Shown: positions 46,175-58,375, numbered from the stretch's first letter. The stretch: DNA of 64,000 nt from Perilla frutescens (GCA_026008535.1 BRKX01000006.1:45868664-45932663), one strand, 5' to 3'. Numbers and translations: made by a program. Notes: generated by a model not told the origin, from the letters alone.

Positions 46175-46557
46175 GTGGATGCAAAAAAAAAAAGAAAGAA
46201 AGAAAGAAAAAGGTTCCTACTGTCTGTCTGTTTGTACATTATATGCTGCTATGTGATGATAAAGTTTGAAACCTATCAGTGCTCATTTGCTTATGAGGAA
46301 AGTTTCATTTGCCTTATCACTTTCATGTCAGTGTGTTCTCATTTATCCAGCTACATGTTATATACAGAGGTGTAGTAGCTTGAATAAGATGAACGAACTG
46401 CAGACGAAGCAAAACGAAGTTGCTATAAAAACAAAAAATCGTCGAACTTCTAAAGCAGCTTATTCAAAATTTTGTGCTATAACTCTACTATAAACTCAGC
46501 TTCGCAGGAAAAAAAAATGTAACAAAGAAGGAAAAAGAAAAAAAAAAGAATCATCAT
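46175..46557. other. Shared 3' region between convergent genes
   Basis: Holds the 3' UTRs of the E2 gene (+) and the TIR-NBS gene (-). A-rich tracts lie near 46183-46211 and 46507-46550. Confidence 0.6.
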
Positions 46558-49494
46558 CTATGGCGAAGTATGATTTTGAAGACTAGCATTTAGTCTGGTG
46601 AATTTGGTAAGAGTCTCTTGAGCAGATATGGTGTTGGGATGATCTTGGCCGCATATTGAAGTTCTGACAAAGATAGCTTTCCTAATCAAATCATCTGCTA
46701 TATCCAACTGTCCCCCTCTGGCCATGAGCTTCGCCCTGACTTCAAGCACTGTGGCTCGAGTCAGCGCAAGCTCCTGCCAGAGGTATGGGTTCAACTGAGC
46801 GTTGGTGTGGACAGGTTTCCAGCAGAAGGACTTGTCCAGCCACTTCTCGACTGGGGTGACGAACGCTTGATCAGCCGCCTCCAATGCATCCGTACACAAG
46901 CGAAGCAGCTCGAGAGCAGCACTGCACCTTGAGAAGGTAATGAAAGTCCTTATGGCGAGGGGCAGAACAGCTTGTTTCACGAGAAACAGCAGCTGTGTAA
47001 CCTTGAGCTCGACAACTATGGGGTCCTTCCCGAAGCCTAGGAGGAGGAAACACGCGGCCCATATGTGGTCGGAGTGATGGGAGACGGATCCCCGGCTGAT
47101 CACTGCTTGTACCATGGCCTCTGCAACTCCGGTGATCCCTCTCTTTCGGGCGTAGAGCTTCACCAGCTGGTCGAGCTTAATGAACCCTTCTTTCGTGCAG
47201 CTTCGAGCCATGTTGAACCTCAACAGTAAAGAAGATGCTTCTGATTCTGATCTTCGAGCATAAGATGAGGTGAAGCCACAGGTTAAGGAATACATAATGT
47301 TCTTCCATAGCCTTCGACGGTGCTGCTTCTCAGGTATTCTGTGAGCAGCCAGAGCCAGGATTTGCACCGGGACTGGTCCCGGTGCAAACCAGCCACTGGC
47401 CAGAACCATTCTGGTAGCCAAGCTTCCCGGCCCATCCGCGTGGTCAAAGATAGAGAAGCAAACCTCGAAGAGCTGTACGAGGAAAATATTCCTCCTCAAG
47501 TTATGATTTTCGCGTCCACTCCATGTTATATCTCTCGAAGGCATCCTGTTTATGGTATCCAACAGCCTGCTCGGGTTGATGGGAAGCTCAGAGAGGATAG
47601 CCCCAACAACAGCAAGGCCGAGGGTTAGCCTTCCAAGCTTCTCTTCAATGGCACGCAGTGCATCAATCTCTGTGATGGATTGATCTTTGAGGCCTCCCTG
47701 CATCAGAGTCATCGCCTCGACTCCTGAAAGGAAAGAAAGCCTCAAGGGCTCCAGATTCATGACGCTGGAGAGGCGAGTGGATATGATGACATGCGTTTCG
47801 CCTCCAAAACGGGGAAGGAGATCCATCACGAGCTTGTGATCCCACCAATCTTTCTCACTTTCCAAATTGTCTATAATCAATAGGAAAGGAATGTTTCGCA
47901 TGAGCTCCTTCCGAACTCTGGCTATGGCTGCTTCTTCTTGTTCCTCAAAGCTCTTCGTTCGACCTTTTCCCGTGCAGCTCTCCACCCCGACATCAACCTC
48001 TAGGAACGACCACAAGTTGAGGTAGTTTTGTCGAATGTATCTGCTTTCCCCTCCGATCCATAACACCATTTTATACCTCTGGTGGAATCTGTAAGCATAC
48101 TCTAACAGCAGCTCCGTCTTGCCAATGCCCGGATCACCTGACACACATGCAATCCCCTTCCCATATACAGCTTTCATCGACCTCCTCCTTGGCCGGCCGT
48201 GCTTGCTACTCTTAGGCCTCGGTGTCAGCTTCTCCGGTTGAGAAATTTCGGTGTTCTGCATCTCGATTTCCTTCTCAGATTCCTTCCACAATACAGGTTC
48301 TTTACCCTTCCCCTTGCTACTCTCCCGCCTACTGCTCGGTCTTTCGTCTATTTTCAAGTTCTTTCGCCTTGGTGTAGCCTTGAGTTCGAAGTAGTCTCTC
48401 TCTGCATCTCCACAAACATCACCAAACAGCATGAACTCCAGTTCAGACAACTCCTTTTTCCTACCGACGAAACTCTCATTCTGAGGAAATGGGAACTCTT
48501 CTCTCTCTGCTTTCTCTCTCCACTTGGTTAGTCTATCCACAACACTTCTCCTTCCCAACCTCAATGCCAAGAGAGTGACTGCTCTTAATATGCAATCCCT
48601 CCATCTACCATCATGAGCTTCTAGTTTCCAGTCATCAACACAAGAGAGGGCGCCCACAGCGTCTCTCCACTCCCTCTCGACTCCTCCGTATAGTAGCCAA
48701 AGCTCGCCACCATATCTCTCCCAAACCTCCCCCCGTTTCTCGATTATATCTCTAGCAAGACAGTCGTTAGGAGCCACATCGAAGTATATAGGAACCAAAT
48801 TCTTCTTGCTGGAGAAAAACTTGAGCTCTTCAATGGTGTATGGATTCCTGAACGACTTTCTGGTTAAGACGATGACCCCAAACGTGCTAGCATCCATGGC
48901 TTTCTCGACAATGCTATGCTTACGTGAGTTCCGACACCTAGCCCTGTCTGTAACAAAACAACTCAACCCTTGAACCTCCAACTCCGCACGAAGCCAGTTT
49001 GCAAATCGAAGCAATTGAGGCTTCCGGCCATGAAAACCAATGAACACGTCGCAGTTTCTCAATCTGTTGGAGGATAGGGAAGGCAGGGGAGCTGAGATTT
49101 CGAGCAATCTCCCTATCTTCTTGCCCTTGCCCTTAGGTCTAATACTTGAACGTGGAACACCATAACCCGACAACGCACTGTTATAGATCACCGTAGAAGA
49201 AGAGACATTCTCTAGCTTCTTAGGATCACTCGAGGTACATGCTTCTGCACCGGGATCAACTTCACCGGAAGCAAACCTAGCCCCGGCTAAAGATTCCGAG
49301 TCCAAATTCCGCCAGTCTGTGTCGAGGGAATCCATATTTATGTTGGTGGCATGGCCTAGATTGTCCGAATGAGTTGCAGAGTCCAGGGAGATGGGCGACT
49401 GGTTCGCAGAGAAGAATGTCGAAGACGATGATGAAGGAATCCTCAATGTGGAAGGAAATGTGCCAAATATAGAGCTATCTTCTCCAAGATCCAT
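46558..49494 (-). CDS. TIR-NBS protein of the conserved XTNX/TNP class, single exon, 978 aa
   Basis: Intact frame of 978 residues. Residues 1-145 are Ser-rich and disordered. A TIR domain spans about 147-300 (NCDVFIGFHG; then SFRNPYTIEELKFF, where a Glu sits at the place of the catalytic Glu of TIR NADases). After a basic linker (380-440) comes an NB-ARC-like ATPase: P-loop GDPGIGKTELL at 453-463, Walker B FLLIIDNLE at 537-545, HVIISTR at 568-574, and a GLPL-like LGLAVVG. The C-terminus is helical and TPR-like; no leucine-rich repeats are seen. This order defines the XTNX/TNP group (Arabidopsis At4g23440/At5g56220 type), present in low copy across plants and distinct from classic R proteins. 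A role in immune or cell-death signalling is inferred. The ATG at 49494 opens MDLGEDSSIF, as expected. Confidence 0.9.
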   Translation of the reverse strand: MDLGEDSSIFGTFPSTLRIPSSSSSTFFSANQSPISLDSATHSDNLGHATNINMDSLDTDWRNLDSESLAGARFASGEVDPGAEACTSSDPKKLENVSSSTVIYNSALSGYGVPRSSIRPKGKGKKIGRLLEISAPLPSLSSNRLRNCDVFIGFHGRKPQLLRFANWLRAELEVQGLSCFVTDRARCRNSRKHSIVEKAMDASTFGVIVLTRKSFRNPYTIEELKFFSSKKNLVPIYFDVAPNDCLARDIIEKRGEVWERYGGELWLLYGGVEREWRDAVGALSCVDDWKLEAHDGRWRDCILRAVTLLALRLGRRSVVDRLTKWREKAEREEFPFPQNESFVGRKKELSELEFMLFGDVCGDAERDYFELKATPRRKNLKIDERPSSRRESSKGKGKEPVLWKESEKEIEMQNTEISQPEKLTPRPKSSKHGRPRRRSMKAVYGKGIACVSGDPGIGKTELLLEYAYRFHQRYKMVLWIGGESRYIRQNYLNLWSFLEVDVGVESCTGKGRTKSFEEQEEAAIARVRKELMRNIPFLLIIDNLESEKDWWDHKLVMDLLPRFGGETHVIISTRLSSVMNLEPLRLSFLSGVEAMTLMQGGLKDQSITEIDALRAIEEKLGRLTLGLAVVGAILSELPINPSRLLDTINRMPSRDITWSGRENHNLRRNIFLVQLFEVCFSIFDHADGPGSLATRMVLASGWFAPGPVPVQILALAAHRIPEKQHRRRLWKNIMYSLTCGFTSSYARRSESEASSLLLRFNMARSCTKEGFIKLDQLVKLYARKRGITGVAEAMVQAVISRGSVSHHSDHIWAACFLLLGFGKDPIVVELKVTQLLFLVKQAVLPLAIRTFITFSRCSAALELLRLCTDALEAADQAFVTPVEKWLDKSFCWKPVHTNAQLNPYLWQELALTRATVLEVRAKLMARGGQLDIADDLIRKAIFVRTSICGQDHPNTISAQETLTKFTRLNASLQNHTSP

Positions 49495-50430
49495 TCAAAC
49501 CATGACGCAATCTCTCCTGAGCTGAAACTCGACGAGTTCTTGAAAAGGACATCACACCAGAAATGGACATCAAAGATTTTTTGAATCTTAAACAGATAAC
49601 ACCATCAATCTGAGCTCCGAATTTTGAAATTAGTAACACCTGTAATTACCAATCAAAAGAAATTATCACTTACATGACTCTCTCTTGCATAAATAGGAAA
49701 CAACGAAGAAAACAGAAATGCAGAAAGAAAAACAAAAACAGTTGAAACTACCACACTGTCAAAACCTTAAATTAATACAAACAACTGCAAGAAACATGAT
49801 TTTCATCTGCAGCCATAAATGCATTCATTCAAAGTTTCAAACCTCAAATTTCAAGTTTGAAACATTGAAAAACAAAGCATTTTAGATCTACTACCACAAA
49901 GAAAAGCAAAAGCCCACCAAAGTTTCAACTCTCCTTCAACTAATTCAATGTAATAAACCTAAGTTCTTGCAATAATTCAGATCTGAGCGACTTACTCAAA
50001 TCAAAAACAAAAAGCGGTGTCTCAACTCTCAAAGTTGCAATCTTTATTTTATTTTTTGCTTTTGCGCTTTTCAAATCAGAAGCCCACGTCTTCGGATAAG
50101 CCAACCGATAATCACGAGTTCGAAAACTAAAATCAAGTGTAGTAGTGCCCACAATCAACTTGTTGTAAGAACCTGTCAATGAAGGGGAAAAGAAAAAAAA
50201 AATCAGAAAAAAATAATAAACAAAAAAAATGTTAGTATTAGGAATTACTAACATATTCAAAAATCAACCATGTTCATAAATGTGCAGGGTACCTATATAT
50301 GGGGAGAGTTGAAAAGGAGGAGCATTTTTGTGTCATTGTAGGGGAAGCAAGGGAATAAAGTTTCTCACGATTCTAGAGAGAGAGAGGGGGGGAGAGAGAT
50401 TCTTGAAAAGTGAGAAAAGGAGTTTTGAAA
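49495..50430 (-). promoter_or_regulatory. 5' UTR and promoter region of the XTNX gene
   Basis: No coding frame is supported; the frame at 49940-50260 lacks any family signature. The minus strand has a TATA-like CATATATAGG near 50292-50301 and a GAGA-rich tract near 50375-50400. A 5' UTR intron is likely but its borders are not clear. Confidence 0.4.
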
Positions 50431-50631
50431 GAATTTTGATTGGGGAAAGATAAATGGAAAAGCGTATTTTTACCTTTTATAGCAGAAAACCAAAAGGGAC
50501 TCAGATTTCAGTTTATTACTCACCAGTCCTCTGCCTTCACACGGAAACACAGACCAAATATAAAAGAAAAAAAAATATTGGATTTTTTCCCTCTCAATCC
50601 AACCACACTCTTCACTCAACTAATTCCCATT

Positions 50632-50635
<4 letters not shown>

Positions 50636-50680
<45 letters not shown>
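50636..50680. repeat. (CT)n microsatellite upstream of the XTNX gene
   Basis: A 45-base CT run; it reads GA on the coding strand of the XTNX gene. Confidence 0.9.
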
Positions 50681-50682
<2 letters not shown>

Positions 50683-50760
50683 GTATATATTAAGTGGGGG
50701 CCACAGAGGACGGATGAGACGAGGTATGGCCGTTCGCTTGTCTATCATCTTTGAATTCAG

Positions 50761-52174
50761 TAGTTACTACTACTACTGCTGCTCTTCAAGAAAAAGAAAG
50801 CTAACTGATCTGTCATAATGTGTGTAGTGTGTGTCGTGTGTGTGTGTGTTTTTCCAGATGATTGATGGTTGTGTTTTTAGTTTGAAAATTAGACGTTTTT
50901 GTCTTCCTTTTTTCTCTTTTACATTGGCTGTTGATGGGAAGATTCCATAATGTCCAAATGGGTATTGCCCAAATTTTATGACGAGTCAATTATAAGGAAA
51001 TAAAAATAAATATTGCATCACAGGTAATTAATAATCTCGCCTCAATATGATAATAAGAATTCCACATAAAATATATTAAAAAAATAATTACATAAATATA
51101 TATTTTGAATATTTAAAAAAAAAAAAATCGGTTAGTGGCGATACCACCACCATCGAATCTTGCATTGTTGGTGCTTACCGAAATTGTTGTTGATGTCTTC
51201 GAATTCAGACATTTTCTAAGACCTCGTATTTCTCACCTTCGACAATCAGGGTCATTCCATCACAAATCTTGATTATTGATTGCCTTAATTAAGATATTAT
51301 AAAAAAATCAAGAAAGTTATTCCATCACAAAAAAAAATTAAGACGTCATTTAATTAACATTTATTGATAAATTTTTTTCATAATTGTTAAAATAAAATAG
51401 CCTAATTATGGAATAACCAATCATAATGTAATTAACTAGTCTACCACTTGTGCGATGCACATAGAATGTTATTAAAAAATATTTATATACAATAATAAAA
51501 TTATATTCAATTTTGAATTTTGCATATAAATATATGAATTATATCGTTTGGATTATAAATTACTTATGTATTTTTCATCATTGGAGAAATCAGCTTTGAC
51601 AGTCTTAGCCATGCTAAAAACACCTATATTTGTTGTAAAATCGAGAAAGCAAAGTCATCGCCGCCCAGGTGGTCTCGACAGCAATTAATTGGCCAATTAA
51701 GCACGAATAATTTTTTTCAATTTTTTAAAATATTTTTGTTCAAAATATGATGATTAAATAAAAATTTTGAGGTTTTCCACCCTTTTATACAACAACCTAC
51801 ATCCCAATGTTTCAATCTACAACCAATGTGGGATGTAGGAAAATTAGAAAAAGTTGTCGAACTAATTTAAGGTTTCGATTTAAGATTACATACTCTTTTA
51901 TACAACCCACATCCCAATATTTCAATCTACAACCGATGTGAGATGTAGGGTAAATAAAAATTTAATATATAAATAGCAACATGTAATAATATATTATAAA
52001 AAAATAAAAATGCTTAGGCGAAGACAATCTAAATGGATTTTTATATGTTATTATATGTAACTTTATGAACCCACTTATAGAGAAACAAAATATCATAGTC
52101 CCGATGATTGATATGTAACTTTAGAACTTCACAAATCTACACACACGCACACACACACGAATGAGGAATGATAG

Positions 52175-52217
<43 letters not shown>

Positions 52218-53600
52218 AAAAATCAAATATATTATCTTTAAAGATTTTAACTCATTTAATGATTTTGGATGTGGATTTTGAATTTTTTAATATATTTAAT
52301 TAACTTAAAAACTTAAAAATATTTTAAATTAATATATTTAAAATATTTTATTATATTTGTTTAATATATTTAATTCAATTTTAATTCAAAAATATTTAAT
52401 TTCTAAAAATTTAAAATGTATCATATTAAATTGATAAAATCAAATATAAAATATTATACTTGATCTCAATTTGCAGAGATCATTGTTGAGCCTCACAATT
52501 CATAGTTTATTCATATACAATATTATTTATTTGTTCTTCAACGTGGGATAAATTTTGGTTTAAAAGCAAAATATATAAGTTTTAACTATTTAAAACATTT
52601 CTAAAGTTGAAAACTTAAATACGATAACTTAAAAATCTTAAAATTTTCTAACATTAAAATGATAAGATCAATTTTTCTAACATTAAAATGATAAGAACAA
52701 TTAAAAACTTTAATTTAAAAATTTGTATGTGGATCTTGATTTTTTAAAATATGTTTAATCAATGAGTGTTTCTAAATACGTCACTAAATTTTCTTTAGGT
52801 GCCACTATTAAATTTAATTCAAAAATAAATAATTATCAATTTACATAAATATCATTTTTAATTTTAAAAATCACTTTAAAAAGAAATTAAAAAAAATAAA
52901 TAAAAAATTCCCTTCTTCCCACCCCAGTGACCCCATCCGCCACAATACCCCCACAATTGTTCTCTCATTTCCGTCCATTTATGCTAATTTCCATTTTCAC
53001 CACTTCCTCCATTTATTTTCTTTGTGAGAATTTTCTATGAAATCAAATGAGTGTATTGATGTCGTATATATCATCTATTTACACATATATTTTTGGGGCT
53101 AAAAAATTTATTTCGTTAACTTCTCTAATCATATGATTTGTTGCATAAATGTTTGGAGAAATACATATATATCGGATTGACGGGTTGAAATTTGAAACAT
53201 AGTGTTGATGATATTACTTTAAAAAATATGGTGACATTGAAGGATTTGTTAGAATACTTTATAAATCTGAAAAAAGGGTTTTGTTAGAGTTAGAACACAG
53301 TGTTGACAACAACTACATTCTTCTCTATTTTATTTTGGAAAAAAAATACTGGGGAAGAAAAGTGAAGGCCTTCAGGAAGAAAGGTGACGGCGGTGGATCT
53401 GTACTATGGAGGGAAGAGAGTGAGGGTTGAGAATTTTTTTCTAATTTCTTTTGATATATATATATATATATATATTTATAGTGAAATTAGAAATGACTTT
53501 TATTGTGGTGTGTAAAGATAAAATGTGAAAATATGATAAAGACGTGTGGTGTATAAAGAAAAAAATGGTGGTATATTTAGAAACTGATGTGTGAAATTTT
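50761..53600. other. AT-rich intergenic DNA
   Basis: No gene is visible. It contains two copies of a hairpin-forming segment (CCTACATCCCA...TGGGATGTAGG) near 51795-51839 and 51900-51950, an AT microsatellite at 52177-52212 and a TA run near 53454-53476. Confidence 0.6.
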
Positions 53601-54142
53601 AGTTTTAAAACTCGAATCAACTTGCAAGTGAACAAGAAATTATAGCACAGAGTGAAACGAGGTCGAATCCACAGGGAAAAAGGAAATTAAATAAGCACGT
53701 ACTATGACATCGGCTCCTATTTGTTATCTAGATTACGAAATGGATAATTGCTTGATTTAAAACTAACTAAACAATAAAGCAAAGTAAATAATTACAATTA
53801 ACAAATAAATTGGGCAATTAAGGAAAGGAACACTCTCGGAGTTGGTTTTATTGGATTAATTAACATAAAATCTAATTATAATGGATGCTTAATTTCCAAT
53901 TCAAGATTACCAAGACGATCTCAAACATATAGAATATGGGACACATGCATAGGATTATTGTCTCCAATTAATACCTAAGTGTGCTTACCAAAAAGCACCA
54001 AGGATCTATGTCTCAATAGTTATCTCAAACCTCTCGATTTTGTTGATAATTGTTCTTTGAATTCTAGGATCCCATGTTGAAGCTCATCTTTCGAATTTTG
54101 AATCAACATACATAATCATGCTAATTAATTATCAATTAGTTC
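53601..54142. repeat. LTR-like remnant with the 'GTCGAATCCACAGGGA' phrase
   Basis: The segment CTTGCAAGTGAACAAGAAAT...GAGGTCGAATCCACAGGG is a phrase common in large plant Ty3/gypsy repeats. No LTR boundaries or target duplications were found, so this is a tentative remnant call. Confidence 0.35.
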
Positions 54143-56209
54143 TCACCAATCAACAATACATAATACCCACACATAACAAGAATCCAAAGCATAATCAAGA
54201 ACCATTAAAGTCGCTAATATAGTGGGCCGTACGGCATAGCAGCGTCCTTTATCGATGTTCCTCGAAAGCTTCAGCGCGATGCCATCAGTCAACACATGAT
54301 TCGAGCCCTGTGCTGCCGCACGTCGCTCGACGAACCACTGCTCAACAATTGATCTAAACATCTCGAACAGTGAGCAAACATGTAACCTCCTCGCCCACAA
54401 CAGACAAGCATTGAGACTCTCTACCGCATTAGATGCCATGAACCCGTAGCGCCGTACGGGACAGTGTGAACGGGACCAATGCACTGGGCCGATATTACAC
54501 AGCTTCTGATATGCATTTGGACAGACTTGCTCCAATGTCGACATACTCTTCTGGAAGGTGTCTCTTCGATATGCGTAGGCAGCCTCCTAAAATAGCGTCA
54601 TCACGTGTTTCCCTCTCTTCGTCATCTTATTCTTCAAATGGTAGTAACACAGTCCGTGCGTCGCTCTCGGGAAAACGGCCTCTACATCATTTTTAATGCT
54701 CTGATGTTGATCTAAAACAATGGAAAGATCATCTATATCACACAGAGCCATGTGCAAGTGGGCCAGGAACCATATCCAAGATTCATCATTCTCTATCGAT
54801 CCGAGCCCAACTGCAACAGGTAAGATCTGTTCGTTGCTGTCCTTCGTCACAGCAACAAAGAGAACCCCCTTGTTCTTTCTCTTTAGGTGGGTCCCATCGA
54901 TCACAAGTACTAGACGAGCATACTGGAGAAATGTATTGACACACGCACCGAGAGCAAAGAATGAATGTTTGAACCGACCATCACTCGTGATCTCCATGTC
55001 TACTACAGTCCCCGAATTCATCAACCGCAGAGTGTGAAGGAACGCGGGCAACTGTGCGTAGGACTTGTCAAAGTCTCCATATACCATCTGAATGGCAATG
55101 TTCTTCGTGCGCAGAGCGAAGCTGTAATCGATATGGATGCCAAACTCACGCACAAGCTCCGCCATCATCTCCATCGGCTTCAGAACAACCCGCTTGTCCA
55201 CCAATCTACGGGTGAAGTATTTTCCAAGCACTTGTGTAGGAACTTGTCGCGGAGCAATTTGACCCATATCAAGATGGCATGTGTGAGTGTCGTTGAACTT
55301 GTATATTCTCCACATATGCCCATCAGCAACCGCAAAGCACTTGAACGGGCAATCACCACCATGCTTACAAACGTAGCCCAATCGTGACCTATTCGAGCGA
55401 TACACGGCATACTCCACTCGATTCTGCATGTGATAGATACCGACCGCCAGAGCCAAGTCATCCTTCGTCCGAAAAATAGCTCCCTGGTGCAGTGTATCTT
55501 ATTGTGGTGTTGGTCCCTCATCCCAAGACAGTGGGCCCGCAATGTCCCAATCAGCAAGGGGAACCACCCAAATGCTCGAAGGCCCGTCAGCTCTGAACGG
55601 AACACCAGTGGTAGATGGTGGGATGACTCCCATCAAGCACAACAATCTGTCTGTACAATCAGCAGAAGAACAAATCCAGCCACTGAATTCTGTCAACAAT
55701 GATTCCACCAACCTCGTTCTATCATTCACCTATTCTTGTTATTGTTCTTCCTCCTCTTCTTCTCCTTCTCCCTCTTCTTCTCTAGTATCAGCATGCATCT
55801 CTGCTTGTGCTTCTTCGTCAACAGGGTTACTCAAACCCTCATAGACATGTGGAAAGTAGGGAACATAGTCGTCCCTCATAGATGGCCCGGCTCCAAAACC
55901 TTCCGATTATCTTGAAATCACGTACACGACCATCTCAGTAGTCTGCTCATGAAGCAAATCGAGCAAATCTCCATCATCTTGCAAAGATGCTCTGATCCGT
56001 TTGCCAGTATTGGTGCTGGTGATGTAAAATAATTCATACTCCATCATGTTCGGGTCAGTCTGCAACAACTTGTGAACCTCTCTCACTAGTGAGCTAAAAC
56101 ACAGCTTATCGGATGACATCGTCACGAGTTGCTCGTCCCCATCTACATATTCTGATCTCTCCCATCGTCCACTGTGTCGTATAATGATTATATTTCTAAC
56201 CATCTGCAA
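54143..56209 (-). pseudogene. Mutator-like (MULE) transposase, five in-frame stops
   Basis: One frame of 689 codons from about 56209 to 54143, interrupted by TAA 55907-55909, TAA 55739-55741, TAG 55730-55732, TAA 55499-55501 and TAG 54587-54589 (a Trp position, LF-stop-EAAY). The N-terminal part (VRNIIIIRHSGRWERSEYVD) is the PB1-like start of plant MULEs. An acidic spacer of Glu repeats follows. The MuDR DNA-binding zinc region has CKHGGDCPFKC and HTCHL. The transposase core has LVLVIDGTHLKRKNKG (first Asp), LDQHQSI...PRATHGLCYYHL (second Asp) and NAVESLNACLL (Glu), the DDE set. The C-terminal zinc finger was not found. It would cut and paste the element in the nucleus. TIRs were not identified. 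Confidence 0.9.
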
Positions 56210-56215
56210 TTTATA

Positions 56216-56355
56216 AACAATGCTACATGATTAAACCCTAAACCCTATTAAACACCAAACCCTAAACCCTATTAAACCCTAAACCCTATTAAACCCTAAA
56301 CCATAAACCCTAAACCCTATTAAACCCTAAAACCTAAACCTAAACCCTAAAAAGC
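56216..56355. repeat. Interstitial telomere-like repeats (CCCTAAA)
   Basis: About a dozen AAACCCTA units, mixed with TATT interruptions (AAACCCTATT). The run starts just upstream of the MULE transposase start. Looser copies continue to about 56470. Confidence 0.85.
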
Positions 56356-56559
56356 CATTATCAAACCATAAACCCTAGAAGAAGTCACGATTAATAAAGG
56401 GTGAAATTAACCACAAGTATATTTAAAATTAGACACGATTTAAACCCTATTAAACGCTAAAACGCTAAAACCTATTAAACCTTAAAAGTAATTAAATAAA
56501 ACTGAACTGAAAAAATGAATAATATAATAGAAGTTCAAATAGCAAAGATTTAATTTAAA

Positions 56560-57240
56560 AAGAGTCCACGATTAATAGTTCAAATAGCATCGAATTAATT
56601 ATATGCCTCGATTATTAATTATATTAATTTCATGACTCGATTAAGTTAAAATAGAATCGATTAATCATCTTCTTCGTCCATGGCCCGATTAACTTAAACC
56701 CATCAATTAATTAAATTAATTCAAATAGCAAGCTTCGATTAAATTTAACTAGCTAGCCTTGTTTAAAATTGAGTACTCCTCGATTAAATTTAAGCTTTCC
56801 TCGATTAAATTTATCAAAAACTATTCGAGGCAAGCCTCGATTAAATTTTAGTATTCCTCGATTAAGTTTAACTAACCTCGCTTATTTGTCCTCGATTAAC
56901 TTTAAATTTGGCTCTTAATTTAAACTAAGCCTCGATTAATTTAAATTTATCCTCGATTAACTTTAAATTAACCTAGATTATTTTTAATAGCCTCAATTAA
57001 TTCTAAATATTACCTCGATTAATTCTACAATAGCCTCGATTAATTCTAAGAGTCTCGATTAACTTCAAATTAACCTCGATTAACACTAACAAATATCCTT
57101 GATTAATTATAAAAATTACCTCGAGTAAATTTGGAATAACCTCGATTAATTCTAGGAGCCTCAATTAATTCTAAATATAACATCGATTAATTCTAAAATA
57201 GCTTTGACTAATTCTAATAGCCACAATTATACTCTAGGAC
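56560..57240. repeat. Degenerate array of CCTCGATTAATT(C/T)TAAA, left arm
   Basis: About 25-30 CTCGATTAA-type motifs recur every 20-30 bases in one orientation. Spacers are AT-rich and irregular. Confidence 0.8.
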
Positions 57241-57770
57241 ATGCAACTCATCAATATATTAAAGATTAGAGGGTATGACATGCAAATCTCTATATGTCGC
57301 CTATTTTCAAATTAAATCTAACAACACATGGAATATATAATCAAAACAATAAATGTTTGCAAAATAAGTTCAAAAAACTCGAGAGTGCAAAACGTACCTT
57401 TGAAAATTGCTCGTGTACTACTTTTTTCTTCGTTTTTTCTTTCGCCCCTTGCTCCACAAAATTTCTCCAACTTTTGCTCTTCTTTGTCGATTTGTATTGT
57501 AGTGTGAATAAAAACTTTGTATTGTAGTGGAGATTTGTATTGTAGTGTGAATAAGCGAGCTCGAATGTTAGTCTATTTATTCAAAAATTTCACCTACCTC
57601 GTTGCAAAATATTAAATGTATTAAATTCGGTCAACCTTCCCTTCTTTTCATTAATTCGATCCTACCTTCCCCTTCTTTTCATTTAATGAAGCCAGTAACC
57701 TTTCCTTCTTTTTATTTATTGAAACTCAGTACCTACCTTACACAAGAAATAAATGTGTTCATTAAAAAAA
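57241..57770. other. Spacer between the inverted arrays
   Basis: AT-rich with pyrimidine-rich stretches. The short frames at 57294-57527 and 57602-57805 have no recognisable features. GATTTGTATTGTAGTGTGAATAA is partly duplicated near 57488-57550. Confidence 0.5.
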
Positions 57771-58375
57771 TCTTGATTAATTATAGGGAACATTGCCTCG
57801 ATTAAATGATATTAATCGAGGATAGTTAGATATTAAACGTGGCTAGTAATCGAGGCTTTTAAAAAAGATACGAGGCTTTTTAAAAAATAATCGAGGAAAT
57901 TTAAAGAAAAATAATCGAGACTATTAAAAAATAATGGAGGCTATTAAAAAAATAATCGAAACTTGTTACAAATAATTAAGGCCTCTTAAAAAATAATCGA
58001 AGCTTCTAAAATAATAATCGAAGCAATTTTTAAAAATGAGACAATTTCAAGAAATAATCAAGGCATTTCAAAATAATTGAGATAATTTAAAAAATAATTG
58101 AGACTATTAAATAAAATAATCGAGGCTATTTAATTTAATAATCGAGACTTTTACATATAATCGAGGCTATTTAATTTAATAATCGATACTTTTACAAATA
58201 ATCGAGGCCTCTTAAGAATAAATGAGGCTTTTCAAAAGAAAAAATCGAGATAATTTTAAAAATAATCAAGGCTATCATAAAAAATAATCGAGGCTATTTA
58301 AAAAATAATTGAGGCTTTTTAAAAATTATCGAGGCCTCTCAAAAATAATCGAGACTTCTTCAATTAGGGTTTCGG
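57771..58375. repeat. Degenerate array of AATAATCGAGGC, right arm (inverted)
   Basis: The complement of the left-arm motif, TTTAAAAAATAATCGAGGCT, recurs every 20-30 bases, about 20-25 times. Together the two arms form a large fold-back structure. Confidence 0.8.

Noticed and set aside
47320..48531. Plus-strand ORFs within the XTNX gene
   Set aside because: Antisense shadows of an intact 978-residue minus-strand gene.
54965..55387. Plus-strand ORF of 140 codons and neighbours at 54720 and 55542
   Set aside because: They overlap the MULE transposase in antisense; the minus strand has the family motifs.
56216..56355. True chromosome end
   Set aside because: Repeats are few, interrupted, and unique-looking DNA lies on both sides.
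56560..58375. CRISPR-like array
   Set aside because: Repeat length and spacing are irregular, the arms are inverted, and the DNA is plant nuclear.
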